Positions 9,201 to 22,800 of a stretch of DNA of 64,000 bases are shown here, in pieces. The notes below the pieces were generated by a model, which saw only the letters and a list, made by a program, of their open reading frames with translations, had not been told where the DNA came from and ran no database searches. How positions within the stretch are numbered: position 1 is the stretch's first letter; every line of letters begins with the position of its first letter. The DNA is from Escarpia spicata (Eukaryota > Annelida > Polychaeta > Sabellida > Siboglinidae). The translations under genes were made by a program, and so were the position numbers. The stretch is taken from NCBI GenBank assembly GCA_963995525.1, contig OZ023208.1:22566620-22630619 (forward strand). Reading direction: 5' to 3'.

Positions 9201-11017
9201 GTGTATTTTATTACAGAACGCATCCAACAAGTTTGCCAGACCTTGGGATGTGTTTGTTCTCACGGAATGCATTCAACAAGTTTCTCAGACCTCAAGATGT
9301 GTTTGTTCTCACAGAATGCATTCAACAAGTTTGTCAAACCTCAAGATATGTTTGGTCTCACATAATGCATTCAACAAGTTTGCCAGTCTTCAGGATGTGT
9401 TTGTTCTTACAGAATGCATTCAACAAGTTTGCCAGTCTTCAGGATGTGTTTGTTCTTACAGAATGCATTCAACAAGATTGCCATTCCTCAGGATGTGTTT
9501 CTTCTTACAGAATGCATTCAACAAGTTTGCCAGTTTTCAGGATGTGTTTCTTCTTACAGAATGCATTCAACAAGTTTGACAATCGTGTAGTGGTGTTTGT
9601 TGTAATTTGCAACATTTATGTTTTCCTGTCAACAATCAACTGTTGCCTATGTTGTCATTTTATATTAGCTGATTCTTTAATCTAAATATCGTAAATTAAT
9701 ATGTAGGACAGACTTGGCCTGAACTAGTATATCAATATTTGCCATGCATTACAGCTGCAAATGTATATTACTAGCGTTTGTTAATATTTGGACCACCAAC
9801 TTTTGAAAGTTGAAGGTCCAACTGACCACCAACTTTTCAGCTAAGGTGTAGAACACTGCATGTGACACAAGCTGGAGAAGGATGATTGGACCATGAAATC
9901 TGGCACAGAAGAAAGGCCAAGGAGATGATCAGTATCCACAAAGGGAAACCTACATTGAACCGTGATGTTGGCTAGGAGCTCCCACCAGTACTTTACCAGT
10001 TTGAGTCACATCATATTGGTCATGTTTATTCTTACAGAATGCATTCAACAAGTTTGCCAGTGCTCAGGATGTGTATTTTATTACAGAACGCATCCAACAA
10101 GTTTGCAAGACCTTGGGATGTGTTTGTTCTCACGGAATGCATTCAACAAGTTTGCCAGACCTTGGGATGTGTTTGTTCTCACAGAATGCATCCAACAAGT
10201 TTGCCAGACCTTGGGATGTGTTTGTTCACATAGAATGCATTCAACAAGTTTGTCAGACCTCAAGATGTGTTTGTTCTCACAGAATGTATTCAACAAGTTT
10301 GTCAGACCTCAAGATATGTTTGGTCTCACATAATGCATTCAACAAGTTTGCCAGACCTGAGGATGTGTTTGTTCTCACAGAATGCATTCAACAAGTTTGC
10401 CAGTCTTCAGGATGTGTTTGTTCTTACAGAATGCATTCAACAAGTTTGCCAGTCTTCAGGATGTGTTTGTTCTTACAGAATGCATTCAACAAGTTTGCCA
10501 GTCCTCAGGATGTGCTGAAGTATTCGACTGGGGAGATTCTGTCCAAGGTTCACATTCATAATCCAGTCTTTGATTATGTGCCACCAGAACTTGTCACACT
10601 GTTCATCTCAAACATGTAAGTTATTTCTTATTAACAACAGTGTACCCCATTATAAGCAGAAAGTAGCCCTATGGTCTGAGGTTATTTTTTTAAGAATCGA
10701 ATGCTTTCACCAGAAATAAATGTAGCAGCTCAAAAATGACAACTGATAAAACAATGCATGTTAAAATCTACAAAAATTCAGTGGATGACGTTTTCCACTT
10801 TTTTATGAACATATTTCCGCTTTTACAACTTATGTTGACAGCTATGGCAAGGATTCATGTAAATGATTTATAAGAAACTCTTGATAGCTGCACGTATAAT
10901 GCTGTTATCTTACTTACTAACTAAATGTTGTTTGATATTTTCAGTGGTGGGAATGCACCTTCCTATATCTACAGACTGCTAAGTGAACTGTATCATTCCG
11001 ATGACTACAATCTTTAA
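285..11017 (+). CDS. EIF2B2: Translation initiation factor eIF2B subunit beta (5' end outside window)
   Basis: This is the beta regulatory subunit of eIF2B, the decameric factor that recycles eIF2-GDP to eIF2-GTP in the cytosol and is inhibited by phosphorylated eIF2. Exons read by hand: 285-323, 514-557, 708-767, 1333-1382, 3100-3199, 3671-3730, 4379-4512, 6341-6401, 6810-6869, 10479-10615 and 10945-11017 (TAA). All phases close and give 272 residues; human has 351, so about 80 N-terminal residues lie to the left. Matches to the human protein include [68 protein letters not shown] and the C-terminal [17 protein letters not shown]. These fall in the Rossmann-like C-terminal domain shared by the alpha, beta and delta subunits. 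The second exon could start at 509, but phase favours 514. Four of its introns hold arrays copied from its own splice junctions. Intron 1383-3099 uses a GC donor. Confidence 0.93.
955..1310. repeat. Minisatellite, 18-bp-type unit, EIF2B2 intron
   Basis: About 20 diverged copies of a unit like ACACTGGTTTATGTTGTG fill most of intron 768-1332. A longer block (TTGGACACTGG through TTTATTCCATAA) occurs twice, which shows secondary duplication. The array stops about 20 bases before the acceptor at 1331-1332 and does not obviously copy it. Confidence 0.85.
1383..1388 (+). promoter_or_regulatory. Non-canonical GC splice donor
   Basis: The exon ends GAAACGAG at 1382 and the intron begins GCAAGT. Only this junction lets the frame run from [10 protein letters not shown] into [12 protein letters not shown] at 3100. 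The donor has the strong AG|GCAAGT context known for GC-AG introns. GC donors are weak and often alternatively used. This one opens the intron that carries 52 decoy acceptors. Confidence 0.8.
1531..3100 (+). repeat. 30-bp minisatellite made of tandem copies of a 3' splice site
   Basis: Fifty-three copies of a 30-bp unit start every 30 bases from 1531 to 3091 with no indel. Each unit contains TGTGGTTCTTGTAG followed by TGCT; the last copy is the genuine acceptor of the EIF2B2 exon at 3100 (TTCTTGTAG|TGCTGACAAC). Of the 52 upstream copies, 46 keep the AG. Six have lost it: TAAT at 1771, 2071, 2371, 2821 and 2881, and TATT at 2761. In the exon frame the unit reads [10 protein letters not shown] and the frame is open from 1517 to the exon. 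The long open frames here on both strands come from the repeat and are not genes. Confidence 0.97.
4497..4609 (+). repeat. 24-bp array of copied 5' splice site (EIF2B2), first block
   Basis: The genuine junction is CCAATGGAGG|GTAGGTG at 4512/4513. It is followed in tandem by four more copies of AATGGAGG with GTAGGT and a variable GACCTTAGTC tail, period 24 bp. Each copy therefore has the last coding bases and a good donor. The run is interrupted at 4610 by an inserted transposon and resumes at 5850. Confidence 0.92.
4610..5849. mobile_element. Non-autonomous hAT-like element with 8-bp target duplication
   Basis: The ends are inverted repeats: CAGGGTTGGCACGTTT on the left and, reverse-complemented, CAGGGTTGGCACATTT on the right. 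They are flanked by a perfect direct 8-bp repeat ATGGAGGG (4602-4609 and 5850-5857), the duplication size known for hAT transposons. No transposase is seen. The inner part includes its own minisatellite (about 5000-5415). The target is the splice-site array of EIF2B2, so insertion came after array formation. Confidence 0.85.
5000..5415. repeat. 52/53-bp minisatellite inside the hAT-like element
   Basis: Eight copies of a 52-53 bp unit contain GGGCCATAGCCAGTTAGC and GTGTGGCTGGCAATGATAC. One copy lacks a T and one lacks CAT. The open frames through it are repeat artefacts. Confidence 0.92.
5850..5960 (+). repeat. 24-bp array of copied 5' splice site (EIF2B2), second block
   Basis: Three or four further copies of ATGGAGGGTAGGTGACC continue the array broken by the element at 4610-5849. 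The last copies decay (ATGGATTTAACC, then ATAGAGGGTAGGTAACC). Confidence 0.85.
6105..6360 (+). repeat. Degenerate array of copied 3' splice site (EIF2B2)
   Basis: The genuine junction is TATGTTGTCAG|ATTGAAGGCATTCAACGG at 6340/6341. Upstream are about five diverged copies with the same order TTATAATNAAGTGTATGTTG, TCAG, then a copy of the exon start (ATCGAAGGCATTCTAC, ATTGAAGGCATTTAAC, ACTGAAGACATTCAAC, ACTGAAGACGTTTGAT). Spacing is about 45-55 bp. The copies include the first 16-20 coding bases of the exon. Confidence 0.85.
6952..7740. repeat. 20-bp minisatellite, EIF2B2 intron
   Basis: About 39 copies of a unit like ACATCAGTGGCCCTACCATC, with subtypes (ACACCAGGCGCCCTACCATA, ACATATGTAGCCGTACC) arranged in a higher-order pattern of about 95 bp. 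It does not resemble the neighbouring splice sites. Open frames through it are artefacts. Confidence 0.92.
8123..8260. mobile_element. Short TIR element or foldback
   Basis: GCGTCTTAGCACACTTTTGA with GGCCCAAAATGCGACCC on the left is mirrored by GGGTCGCTCTTTGGGCTTCAA and AAGTGTGCTAAGACG on the right. A related but older palindrome lies at about 25955-26090. Family not assigned. Confidence 0.6.
8452..8600 (+). pseudogene. hAT transposase C-terminal dimerisation relic
   Basis: The plus-strand frame through 8458-8515 reads [14 protein letters not shown] and then meets stop codons. The SSAECERGF block is a hallmark of the hAT C-terminal dimerisation region. Only this fragment is recognisable; the rest is decayed. 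Confidence 0.6.
8823..9580 (+). repeat. Duplicated segment, copy 1, ending in a 49-bp 3'-splice-site array
   Basis: A single-copy stretch of about 330 bp (from GACAATCGTGTAGTGGTG) is followed by about nine 49-bp units at about 9165-9580. The single-copy stretch recurs at 9579-9890 and again leads into 49-bp units. The unit has 36 bases copied from the start of the EIF2B2 exon at 10479 (AATGCATTCAACAAGTTTGC) and 13 bases of the intron end (TTTGTTCTTACAG). Confidence 0.9.
9884..9990 (+). pseudogene. Fragment of a retroelement C-terminus
   Basis: One frame reads [18 protein letters not shown] and then TLNRDVG, a stop, and ELPPVLYQ. This resembles the tail following the GIY-YIG-type endonuclease of some Penelope-like or related retroelements. 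It is very short and the assignment is tentative. Confidence 0.35.
10033..10514 (+). repeat. 49-bp array of copied 3' splice site ending in the true EIF2B2 exon
   Basis: About ten units of TTCTTACAG|AATGCATTCAACAAGTTTGC type run directly into the genuine exon at 10479. The last unit diverges only where coding continues (GATGTGCTGAAG instead of GATGTGTTTGTTC). Because 49 is not a multiple of three, use of one upstream decoy would shift the frame. Confidence 0.93.
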
Positions 11018-11073
11018 TAGTGTACATGATGAGGGTCCGAGGTCACCTTCAACCACATCAAAGACATGACAGG

Positions 11074-11140
11074 AATAAATACGTCGCTGCTATCTCCTAG
11101 TCGTTATACTTCAAACCTGATGTTCATCGGAAACAATAAA
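11074..11140 (+). terminator. Poly(A) signals of EIF2B2
   Basis: Two AATAAA hexamers at 11074-11079 and 11135-11140 lie 57 and 118 bases after the stop codon. Either could set the mRNA end. No stronger signal follows nearby. Confidence 0.6.
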
Positions 11141-11990
11141 TGTCTTCAACGCAATGCTGCTTATCATCTAGTGCTTTAGTGACCATCTCAGAAGTCCAAT
11201 ATGAAATATTACTTACATTTGGCCTCGGCCCCACCCGACTCCTCAGATGAAACTGTATAAACATTGATATGATGATACCAATGTATTAACAGTATCACAA
11301 TCAGTCAGAAACGAAAAATATCAGTGTCGGATGTCAGACGAAACTGTCTCAAACCCTCCTTCCTCCAAACGAAAGTAATTTTCTCGGATATCGACTTTCT
11401 GAGATGATCCCTTACAGTTCTTTGTTTTGCTAATTATTTATGGAAAATGCACTTATACTAAAAAAGATACTAGTGTAATTGTTGCATTGTTATTGTAGCA
11501 GAAATAGTCGTTTTATAATACTTGGGCACATAAAACAAAATCATCTTTGTTAGAAAAGGTGGTAGATGTCTATTCCTGAAGGACGTACAATTGTATCGGC
11601 TAACATACTTTGTAACTAACTCAAGTTATTTTTGATGATTTTTGCCTCCTTATTACGAGTACCAAACATGCAAAAGTGGTGGCCCCACTACTGTTTTTTG
11701 TAGTGCTTTATAAACATTAGTATTATGTGCGAGAACAAAATATTAATGTTCAACTTTGTTCAGATTGAAATTCTATTTCAAAAGCGTACTCGGAATTAGC
11801 CTTTTTATGCATTTTGCAGTGAATTAACTTTTTTCTTGAAGTTTTGGTCACTTTCAGTGTACTTCTTCAGACTACAGAATGACTACTGTGTCAACATCTA
11901 GCGGTAGTTGTCTGGAGAAGTTTTCTGAGAGCAAACAAAACATTACAAGAGAGGTAAATTTAACTGCACCATCAAGGGGGATCACAGAAT
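11141..11990. other. Intergenic stretch between convergent genes
   Basis: AT-rich single-copy sequence with no credible coding frame, RNA gene or element ends that I can recognise. Confidence 0.5.
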
Positions 11991-11996
11991 ATAGGT

Positions 11997-12226
11997 AAGT
12001 TCTTATATAACGCAGTATCCAGTCCTCAGGACTGCTCAAAGCACTTTACTCCCCGGAAGACCTTTTCAATCGATCACCATCTCAACTTCTCAACGAATGT
12101 GTGAAGACTGGCTGAACTGAGCAACATAAGTGAACGGACTTTCCCAAGTCCGAAACGGCAGCACAGGATTCAAACCTGGGTTCTCTCGTTTGAGAGTCCG
12201 GCCCTCAAGCCACTGCGCTCCCCAGA
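11997..12226 (-). mobile_element. tRNA-derived SINE
   Basis: On the minus strand the head from 12226 begins GGGGAGCGCAGTGGCTTGAG and contains GGTTTGAATCC, an A-box-like and a B-box-like RNA polymerase III promoter in the right order. The body has GACTGCTCAAAGCACTTTAC-type sequence on the plus strand. Related body sequence occurs at about 25556-25690 and 49012-49135, so this is a dispersed family. Confidence 0.7.
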
Positions 12227-12850
12227 ATGGTATCCAGTAACACGTCTCCCACTGCGCTCCCCATAACGGTATCCAGTAACACGTCTCCCACTGCGCTCCC
12301 CAGAATGGTATCCAGTAACACGTCTCCCACTGCGCTCCCCAGAATGGTATCCAGTAACACGTCTCCCACTGCGCTCCCCAGAATGGTATCCAGTAACATG
12401 TCTCCCAATGCGCTCCACAGAATGGTATCCAGTAACATGTCTCCCACTGCGCTCCCCAGAATGGTATCCAGTAACACATCTCCCACTGCGCTCCCCAGAA
12501 TGGTATCCAGTAACACGTCTCCCACTGCGCTCCCCAGAATGGTATCCAGTAACATGTCTCCCACTGCGCTCCCCAGAATGGTATCCAGTAACACATCTCC
12601 CACTGCGCTCCACAGAATGGTATCCAGTAACATGTCTCCCACTGCGCTCCCCAGAATGATATCCAGTAACATGTCTCCCACTGCGCTCCCCAGAATGGTA
12701 TCCAGTAACACGTCTCCCACTGCGCTCCACAGAATGGTATCCAGTAACATGTCTCCCACTGCGCTCCCCAGAATGGTATCCAGTAACACGTCTCCCACTG
12801 CGCTCCACAGAATGGTATCCAGTAACATGTCTCCCACTGCGCCGTTAGTC
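12227..12850. repeat. 39-bp minisatellite grown from the SINE head
   Basis: About 16 copies of a 39-bp unit (GCGCTCCCCAGAATGGTATC plus CAGTAACACGTCTCCCACT). Each unit begins with the CCACTGCGCTCCCC that forms the 5' end of the adjacent SINE. The array therefore starts at an element boundary. Its long open frames on both strands are artefacts. Confidence 0.92.
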
Positions 12851-14083
12851 CACTGAGATTAACAGCCAACGTGTGAATTTACATTTTAATTACAGAAAGA
12901 AACAACACGCACACAAGACATGACAAGTTCTCAACAAGAACAAAAGCTGAGCAATATTTGTACTTTGCCACCACTCAAGAATACAAGCATTTAACAAAGG
13001 CCGAGTCCAGTGCATAACGTAGATCAAGGAAACTATGCAACACATTTTACTGTTAAAGATATGATTTATATATATATATTAAGGTCATATGCAATTGAAT
13101 ATTTGCATAGCAACATGAATGTTTATAAAACAAAATTGCCAGACATATCAGGTTACAGTGCATGTAGATGCGTACGTGTTGCACTCTCGATAAGTTGATG
13201 GCTTCCACGTCATTCAGGGTCCACACTGCAGGTGGCAATCTTGTTAAGTCTTATTAAAGGACTTAGACCAGAAACTATTGTATTTCACTGAACATACAGA
13301 AATAAACAAACATGCACAGTGCATGTATTTCTATTGTACTATATACTCTAACAACGAATTTGTTTCATTAACTAAGAAAGTCCAAATGTGTGACCAAATG
13401 GTAATGCATAATTTCAAATTTACTGTGAACTCTTAATAAACTTCCCCTCAAAACACCCCTATTATCTGTTTGTCCTCTGCACAATCCTAGTTGATTTACC
13501 ACTGGTGTGCCCCCCCCCCTAATTCTCACACCCCCCACCCCAACCTGGATTAAGATTTAGTTATGACCTTTCAATGATGTCAAAGTATTCGCAGCATGAT
13601 GATCAAATGGTCGTGTTCAACTTGAAGAAAATATACTTATTAACTTCATTAAAAACATAATATATTACTAAATACTTTGCGTATGTACAAGAAAGCACCA
13701 TTTGGCAATAAATATGATTTGCAAACAAGTATTGTCTGACACGAGCATCTGTATAAACACAGGTTAAAACTTATAAATAAATTAATGTTGACCGGCACAG
13801 CAATATCAATTTACACTATGATTGTGCACCTATTTGCTACTACGGTCTATATACAACTCACACTGGCGTCTATACGTAATTAATATGATCTATAAAACTA
13901 CAGTATACATGCAGAACACATGAATATCATGTGCCACTCCGAGTTCTCCAAGAACATGAGACCATCTCTAAACTGCCATCAAAACACAACAAGAATAAGA
14001 TTATCAATGAATAAACAGTGTATACAAGAATGGTATAATAATGATTGATGCTTCCTTGGTTTTCGCCTTCAAGCCATACAATC
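12851..14083. other. Intergenic stretch and ZNF367 3' flank
   Basis: AT-rich sequence with a short TATATATATATA tract near 13070 and a C-rich run near 13510. On the minus strand it is downstream of the ZNF367 stop. I see no gene. Confidence 0.5.
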
Positions 14084-16493
<2,410 letters not shown>

Positions 16494-16883
16494 CTTTCGC
16501 AGAAAAAATATCGACCGTATTTTGTTGTTGCACACAAACCGTAGATTTCGCGTTCCCTCCAAATGAAATTTCGCGCGTTATTTTGAAGAGGATCATGGGT
16601 AATATAATATTGTGCAAGGACATTTAAAATATATTTATTTTGCAAATGTAATAGAAAGCAATATATGTTTGAACATTTAATGACACAAACGAATAATACG
16701 TGTGGTTACAAGTCAAAGTACAGTTTTCTTCCCGCCAGTTAACTATATATGGATTTTTATGACGTCATGATCCAGGGAAGCCCGTCATACTTTTGGTGGT
16801 CAGTGAGAACACGCCATTTTAGTGGAGCAGGTACGAGGTAATATTACCGATTGGTAACAATCCATTGCCATCCTCCAGCAGCA
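16494..16883. promoter_or_regulatory. Compact divergent promoter between ZNF367 and HABP4/SERBP1
   Basis: The two start codons are 390 bp apart and point away from each other. Visible motifs: a perfect CRE palindrome TGACGTCA (16760-16767), an E2F-like TTCCCGCC (16729-16736) and a YY1-like GCCATTTT (16813-16820) near the plus-strand start. No TATA box is obvious. Shared control is an inference from geometry. Confidence 0.7.
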
Positions 16884-19800
16884 ATGGAGAGCCAATACGG
16901 TATAGCGGTGAAGAATAAATATGAACTGTTTTTGAACGAGGATGAGGATCCTCTTGAAATTTTACGGTTACAAGAGGAGGCAAAACTGAAAAAGAAAGAC
17001 GACAAACCAACGAAGAAAGACGGCAAACACGACAAGGCTGCGAAGTCTGCAAAAACAAAACAGAACAAGAAAGTCCTGACCCCTGTACAAGATCAGAAGA
17101 ATGTACTGGATCAAAATATAATCAAAAAAGACGGTACGTTATGCAATACAAGTAAAAACCGAGCGCGATTCCGTAAAACATGTACGGTCTCGTATCGAGA
17201 GCTTACGTCCCTACTCCCTCGGCCTTGTTTATGGACTATTTATTGTTGTTCTCGCTGGCATCCTGCATTTGTTTTTATCGCTAGTACGTTTATGAATGTG
17301 CAGTACCAAATGCAATTTTTATACCTACACAGTTTTGTTGTTATCCATGCATAAAGTATTCTCGGAACAGGTTTATTGTTGACCTTTTAAACATGGCCGT
17401 TTCCCACGTGCGTTGCCGCATGGCCCATACTTTTGTTAATGTTGGAAACACTTGTCTTCGGTTGGTTTACACGAAACAACCCCTTCAGGGTCTAACATAG
17501 TCGTTTTGGTGAGGTGGTGGGATGTGTATGAACATGAAAGTAAATAAAATAATTGTTTAAACCAAACTAATGTAATTATATGTGAAGACTGATGTATCGG
17601 GTAGACCTACCACATTTGACATTTGTATATTGAAACATTATATATCATTTGTGCATCAAAAATGAACATCTTTAATTGCAAGGGGTATATTTCTACTTCT
17701 AATAACTAATGAATAAAGCTGATTTGGCAACTCCAGTGTTTCCCATTGAAAAAAACCCGAAGGCAAAGCATTTACTTGTAAATTATGTGTAATGCTCCAT
17801 TCTATGTTGAAAAATCGTTCAACATACAGAATCAAGAACCAAACCTGAATGTTGAAACAATGTCAGGATTAATGTGTATATTGTACCACTTTGCAGGCAT
17901 GGTTCAATTTTTATGGGAAATTGGTGGGAGTCCAGCGGATTCCTACCCTGTTCATATTTGGGAGTCCGCACGTTTTCAACAAATCAAATTATAGCTTAAA
18001 CAAATTAAGTATAAATATGCTTTACTAGTGTGCTTCATAATACTACATATGTACTTAGTGTTAGTAACACTTACATATTTCAGTAGTAATACTGCACATG
18101 TATTATCTTAGTAATACTGTGATTTAATACTGTCTATAGAGAGTTCAAAGCGCTTCGCGTCTTCGATTTGTGTAGCCTTTACTAGTAAATGGAGATTTGT
18201 TCTAGTCTGCGAGCTGTGGAAAGTTCTGCAAACTGCACATAATTATTGCCTCTGCTTTGGAGTCCTATTCCAACCAAAGGTACGCATCCTGCCATGATGT
18301 TTGAAACGATCAGTTTCTTCTACTGTTATCATACTCTTTGTCTGAGCCCTTTTGAAGCAACATATTGTTGTTGCTTTTCTTCAGCCAGCCATTTCCTTAA
18401 CTTTTTCCCCACCTTTCAAGTACCTTCGCATGTTTGCCATATTTTAATCATGCGTCTCGTTTATCTACCGCGCACGAGGCAAAAACCTGCAAGTACCGCG
18501 TGAAGGCCGTTACCCATGATGACGGCATACACGCGCGTTGAAGGGTCGTTAACATCAACCACATTTAACATTGGATTTATCATCTTTTAAACCTAGGGAG
18601 TCACACCGACTCCTACCAAGGGACATATAAGGAGTCCGTAGACCAAACAGGGAGTCTCGGACTTCCGTAAAAATCAAAGCCTGCTTTGAGAAAATGTCAA
18701 TTCACTGCAGAGTTGCCAACATGATCAACTGTGTACTATCATTAAGGTGTATTATTTACATTTTTTGTTACTAAAAGTTCATACTTTGGACTCCTGTTAC
18801 ACAGTGAAAAAATTGTGTGGTTGACAGGTGGATATATATGTTACACACTGGGTTGCATGATTTATGTCGCATGGCAATAAGTAGTACTGGTAAAAAGCAC
18901 CTCAATGGAAACACCTGAAAAAGAGCTTTTGTAATCAAGAAATCATTATTAGGATTAATTGCATATTCAACTGTATCAATCGGACACAGCACCTTGTCTT
19001 CAGTTGTCTGTTTCTCCCAAAACTGAGACTTGAAATTTTGCACACATCTATTATACAACAGAATTGATTTTTCATTGTAATCTGAGATGGGAACCACTGT
19101 GTGGTTAGTGTGACCCAGTAGATCTTGATGTGGACATTGTCACTGTCACATGTTCTCGAGATGATCAAAATTATTGAGTGCATTAGGGGTGTTTGAAAGT
19201 ATCTAAATCAGTTCCTCGTGACTAAAAAACATTTTGTTGGCTGCAGTCTGGGCACAAATCATAAGCAGCATATAATTTTGAAGATGTCACACCACACAAA
19301 AGTTCAACTTTACAGATTGGTATGACTTGTGAAGGAAGGCAGATATGTTGACAATGTGGCATGTGTCCCCCGCCCCATCATGTACACATCTACATCCAAG
19401 TCGTTTTGTCAAGCACAAGCAATGTTTGTAGTTTCGTTAGTAGAAGTGTATGTGTACATTCCTGAACGATTATTTGCACCTAATTTTATTAGCACAGGGC
19501 TCCATATTCAGATTGTTAACTGTGCAAGGCCTGCCAGTGTGTGTCACAGTAGCTTTTCGTATCCAGATAAATCACGGAACAGGCCAACACGAGACCAGGG
19601 TGATGACAAATTACGGAAACCAAGAGAAAACAGAGATGGGTTCAACAGGGAACCTTTCAGGGAAAACCGGGACAGCGGACCTCCACGACGGAGAGAAGAT
19701 CGTGGTGACAGGTGAGAGTATTTCAAACAACTCGTCTTGCTGGTCTTGTTTATCGGTACCCACAGATTCCTGGAAACCCTTGATTATCACCCGTTTTCAG

Positions 19801-22800
19801 AATGAACCCTTTGAAATGCATATTTTTGCTTAAATGTGCAATTAACCCTGCAGGTGACCAATAGTAAACTTCCACGGTGTACACAATTTGGAGCTATTTG
19901 TAGGGGTGCTTTTAAAAAATCACAACTTTGCTAATACTTTATTGATATGTAAGGAAATTGATAATAGATACGTCATGTTATTGGACAGGTGTGCAACGGT
20001 AGACCTATTGCTGTATTGGTTGTATTTGAACGTTCTACGAAAAAATTAAAAGTTCTTAATATATTTGAGTCTAGTTTTCATTATCATGCAGCTGAAATGT
20101 ACTGCTACATTTGTCACACTGCATGCATGAACATACAACTGCTCAATAATTATTTTGTCACTGGGTAAACTTGGGTTTCTACTTTACCCTCGTTCTGACG
20201 TTCATGAAGAATAGTCTAAATTTGGTAAAATGGGTCTACCTAAAAAAAATCATATAAAAAACTTCCCAAGTATATTTGATTAATTTTTTTCTGTACTCAT
20301 TAGCTTATATACATGGCTACATTTCTCTAATTGGACATAGACACATACAACCACTCAGAAATTAGCTAGTACAGTCGCGCCTCGTTATAACGTGGTAGTC
20401 GGGGTCCACGAAATGAATCCGCGTTATAAACGAGGCGCGTTATAAACGTGGCGCGTTCCCATATCTGCCGTCAGGGGCGCTACGACGACGACCGACACCG
20501 CTGCTGCACGAAGAACGCCATCGAAGCCAACCAAAGTGTGCACGTCGCGCAGTCTTTATGCAGTTTATTAAGCTTATTAAACTGCCAGCCAATGTCAGTG
20601 TGTATTTTGTTTAAATGTCGTACACTGTTGAACTGAATAAAATTCATGAATTGTGTACCGTTTTTAAATAAACAACGGACCATCAAGCCACGGTCAACTG
20701 AACGATAATATGGTACCGCTGACGTAAGATCTAAAATAATGACCTGGCACTCAGCAGCCGAATACGCAAATTATTTGAGAAATGCTGTGTTAGAGTTGAT
20801 TAAGGATTTAAAGCTATAAGTACGCTCACAATTGGCTTAACTTCGTCTTTCAATCAATATCAAAATACCAATTTAGAAAGCACATTTACCGTGCCGAACA
20901 ATATTACGATTCACCAATTCATATGCGGTTGACGAATTAATATTTTGGCGCACCAGAACAGGCAGTAGCTTTGCGTTAATCGCAGCGAAAAGCTAATATT
21001 TGTTACGCAATGTTAGCTTACTGATTTTGCCTACTAAGCTGTATTAAAACGTTTTTAACCCATTCTTAAGCAAGGCGTATTTGTGAATTTCAATTGCACT
21101 TTACAAGCCGCCTGGCACCGAAACCTGGCGATCCGTGGAAACCATGAGCATGACTAGCAGATTGGAAACGATTCGTTTAATGTCGGCGCAAAAACAAACA
21201 ATAGTTTGTCATAGCGCCCATTTTCCCCCTGGCGGCAGAAATTCGGGGTCCACGACCGACCGCGTTATAACCGATCCGCGTTATAACGGGGCGCGTTATA
21301 ACGAGGCGCGACTGTAGTAGGAAAACAATTTTTTTGCATTTATTTTATATAAACTTTAAGGGGACAGGGGCTGCAGCAAACTTTTTTCTTTACTTTTAAT
21401 GATAGAGAACTGAAACTTGGTGGAAATGATCATTGTGGGTTAAGATGGATATAGCAGGTTGAATTTTTTTTTTTTGACGGTTGCCATAGAAATGGCAGCC
21501 ATTTTTTTAGTGATCCATTCTAAACCAATTTTCATGCAAATCCCCAGAAACAATACATTGTGCTACAACATTCAAAACAGGCTGCATGTATAGTAAATAC
21601 AAATATCTACAAAATGTCAGAAGGATTTTTTATTCTTTTACTTTTTTATATCAAAAATATTTTTTTGGAAAACTAGACATAATTTCCGATTATTTTGATA
21701 GGATGCATTGAATGTGCAGGGAGGTAAAATGGAAACATGGACAGATATACAAAATCCCTCCTGACATTTTGTAATGCATGTCTTGAAGTATTTGTACTCC
21801 AAATTTGGAGTTGATATGTCTTACAGTTTTCTCTCGAGATCCGCGTGAAATTTATGTATTGAATAAAAACAGAATTCTGAGAAAACAGCAAAACAAACTT
21901 TTGTGTTTATCTTTTCAATTTTGTTTACCATTCAGGTGGTTTTTGACTGTTCAAATGTGTATATATACACCTGTTCTGACTATTCATATGTGGGAAATGC
22001 ATCTTTTGGACTAAACATTCAACAATATGATGGTGTAGCAAACTCTTCTGTAAGAGTGGTTGGCTCTGAAAAGAGCCGTTTGTTTTCTTGGCTCTGAAGA
22101 GAGCCGTTTGTTTTCTTCATGAGTCTCTAGAAGTAGAACTCTCCGGAGGCATAGGAAGGCCCACCCTCAGCCTGGGTAAGCAGGTCTTGCTGGCGAAGAC
22201 GTCGACGTTCACGGTTCTTCTTCTCTTGCGCATCAGCCTTTCTTCCTTTCGCAGCAAGCCTTTCTCGGTCCTTCGACAGTGTCAATTTCACTTGGGCTTC
22301 ACCAGGCTGAAACCCAAGGGCAGCTGTTGTTTCTGCCACTGTCTTCTCCGTCCCCTGGTTGAATTCACCGACAGCTATGGCAGCGCCAGCCTCGACACGC
22401 AGTTTCCCAAGGAAGTCCGTCTTCAAACACTTCCGCCACACGACCGAATGCAGACTCTCGTTTGGGTTCTGCGTCTTTACCCTGAGGCATCGACGGAGGA
22501 GGTTCTTATCACCAAGCCGCACGTAAACAGGCTTCACGAAGCGACCTACTTCACGTGACAGGGGTGTGCCAATGTTGTCCTTGTGTGGCCCTGGTCGTTC
22601 ACCCTTTGCAACAGTGCGCCGATAGAAACACCAGCTTGAAACCCCAGCTGGGCAGCGATCGTGATGTGGGTCATCATCAGTCGACAGTGCATGGAGGAAG
22701 GTGGCAAACACTGCGTTCCTCATACCATCCAGATCATCTCGGTGGCTTCGTATGGCATTGCCATAGTACTTGGTCAGTTTCGTGATTGTAGCAGCTGTCA

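Noticed and set aside
12090..12869. Open frames of the WETCYWIPFWGAQ type
   Set aside because: 39-bp minisatellite translation; the unit derives from a SINE end.
16501..16562. N-terminal extension of ZNF367 (EGTRNLRFVCNNKIRS)
   Set aside because: The frame is open but lacks ATG; first ATG is at 16493.
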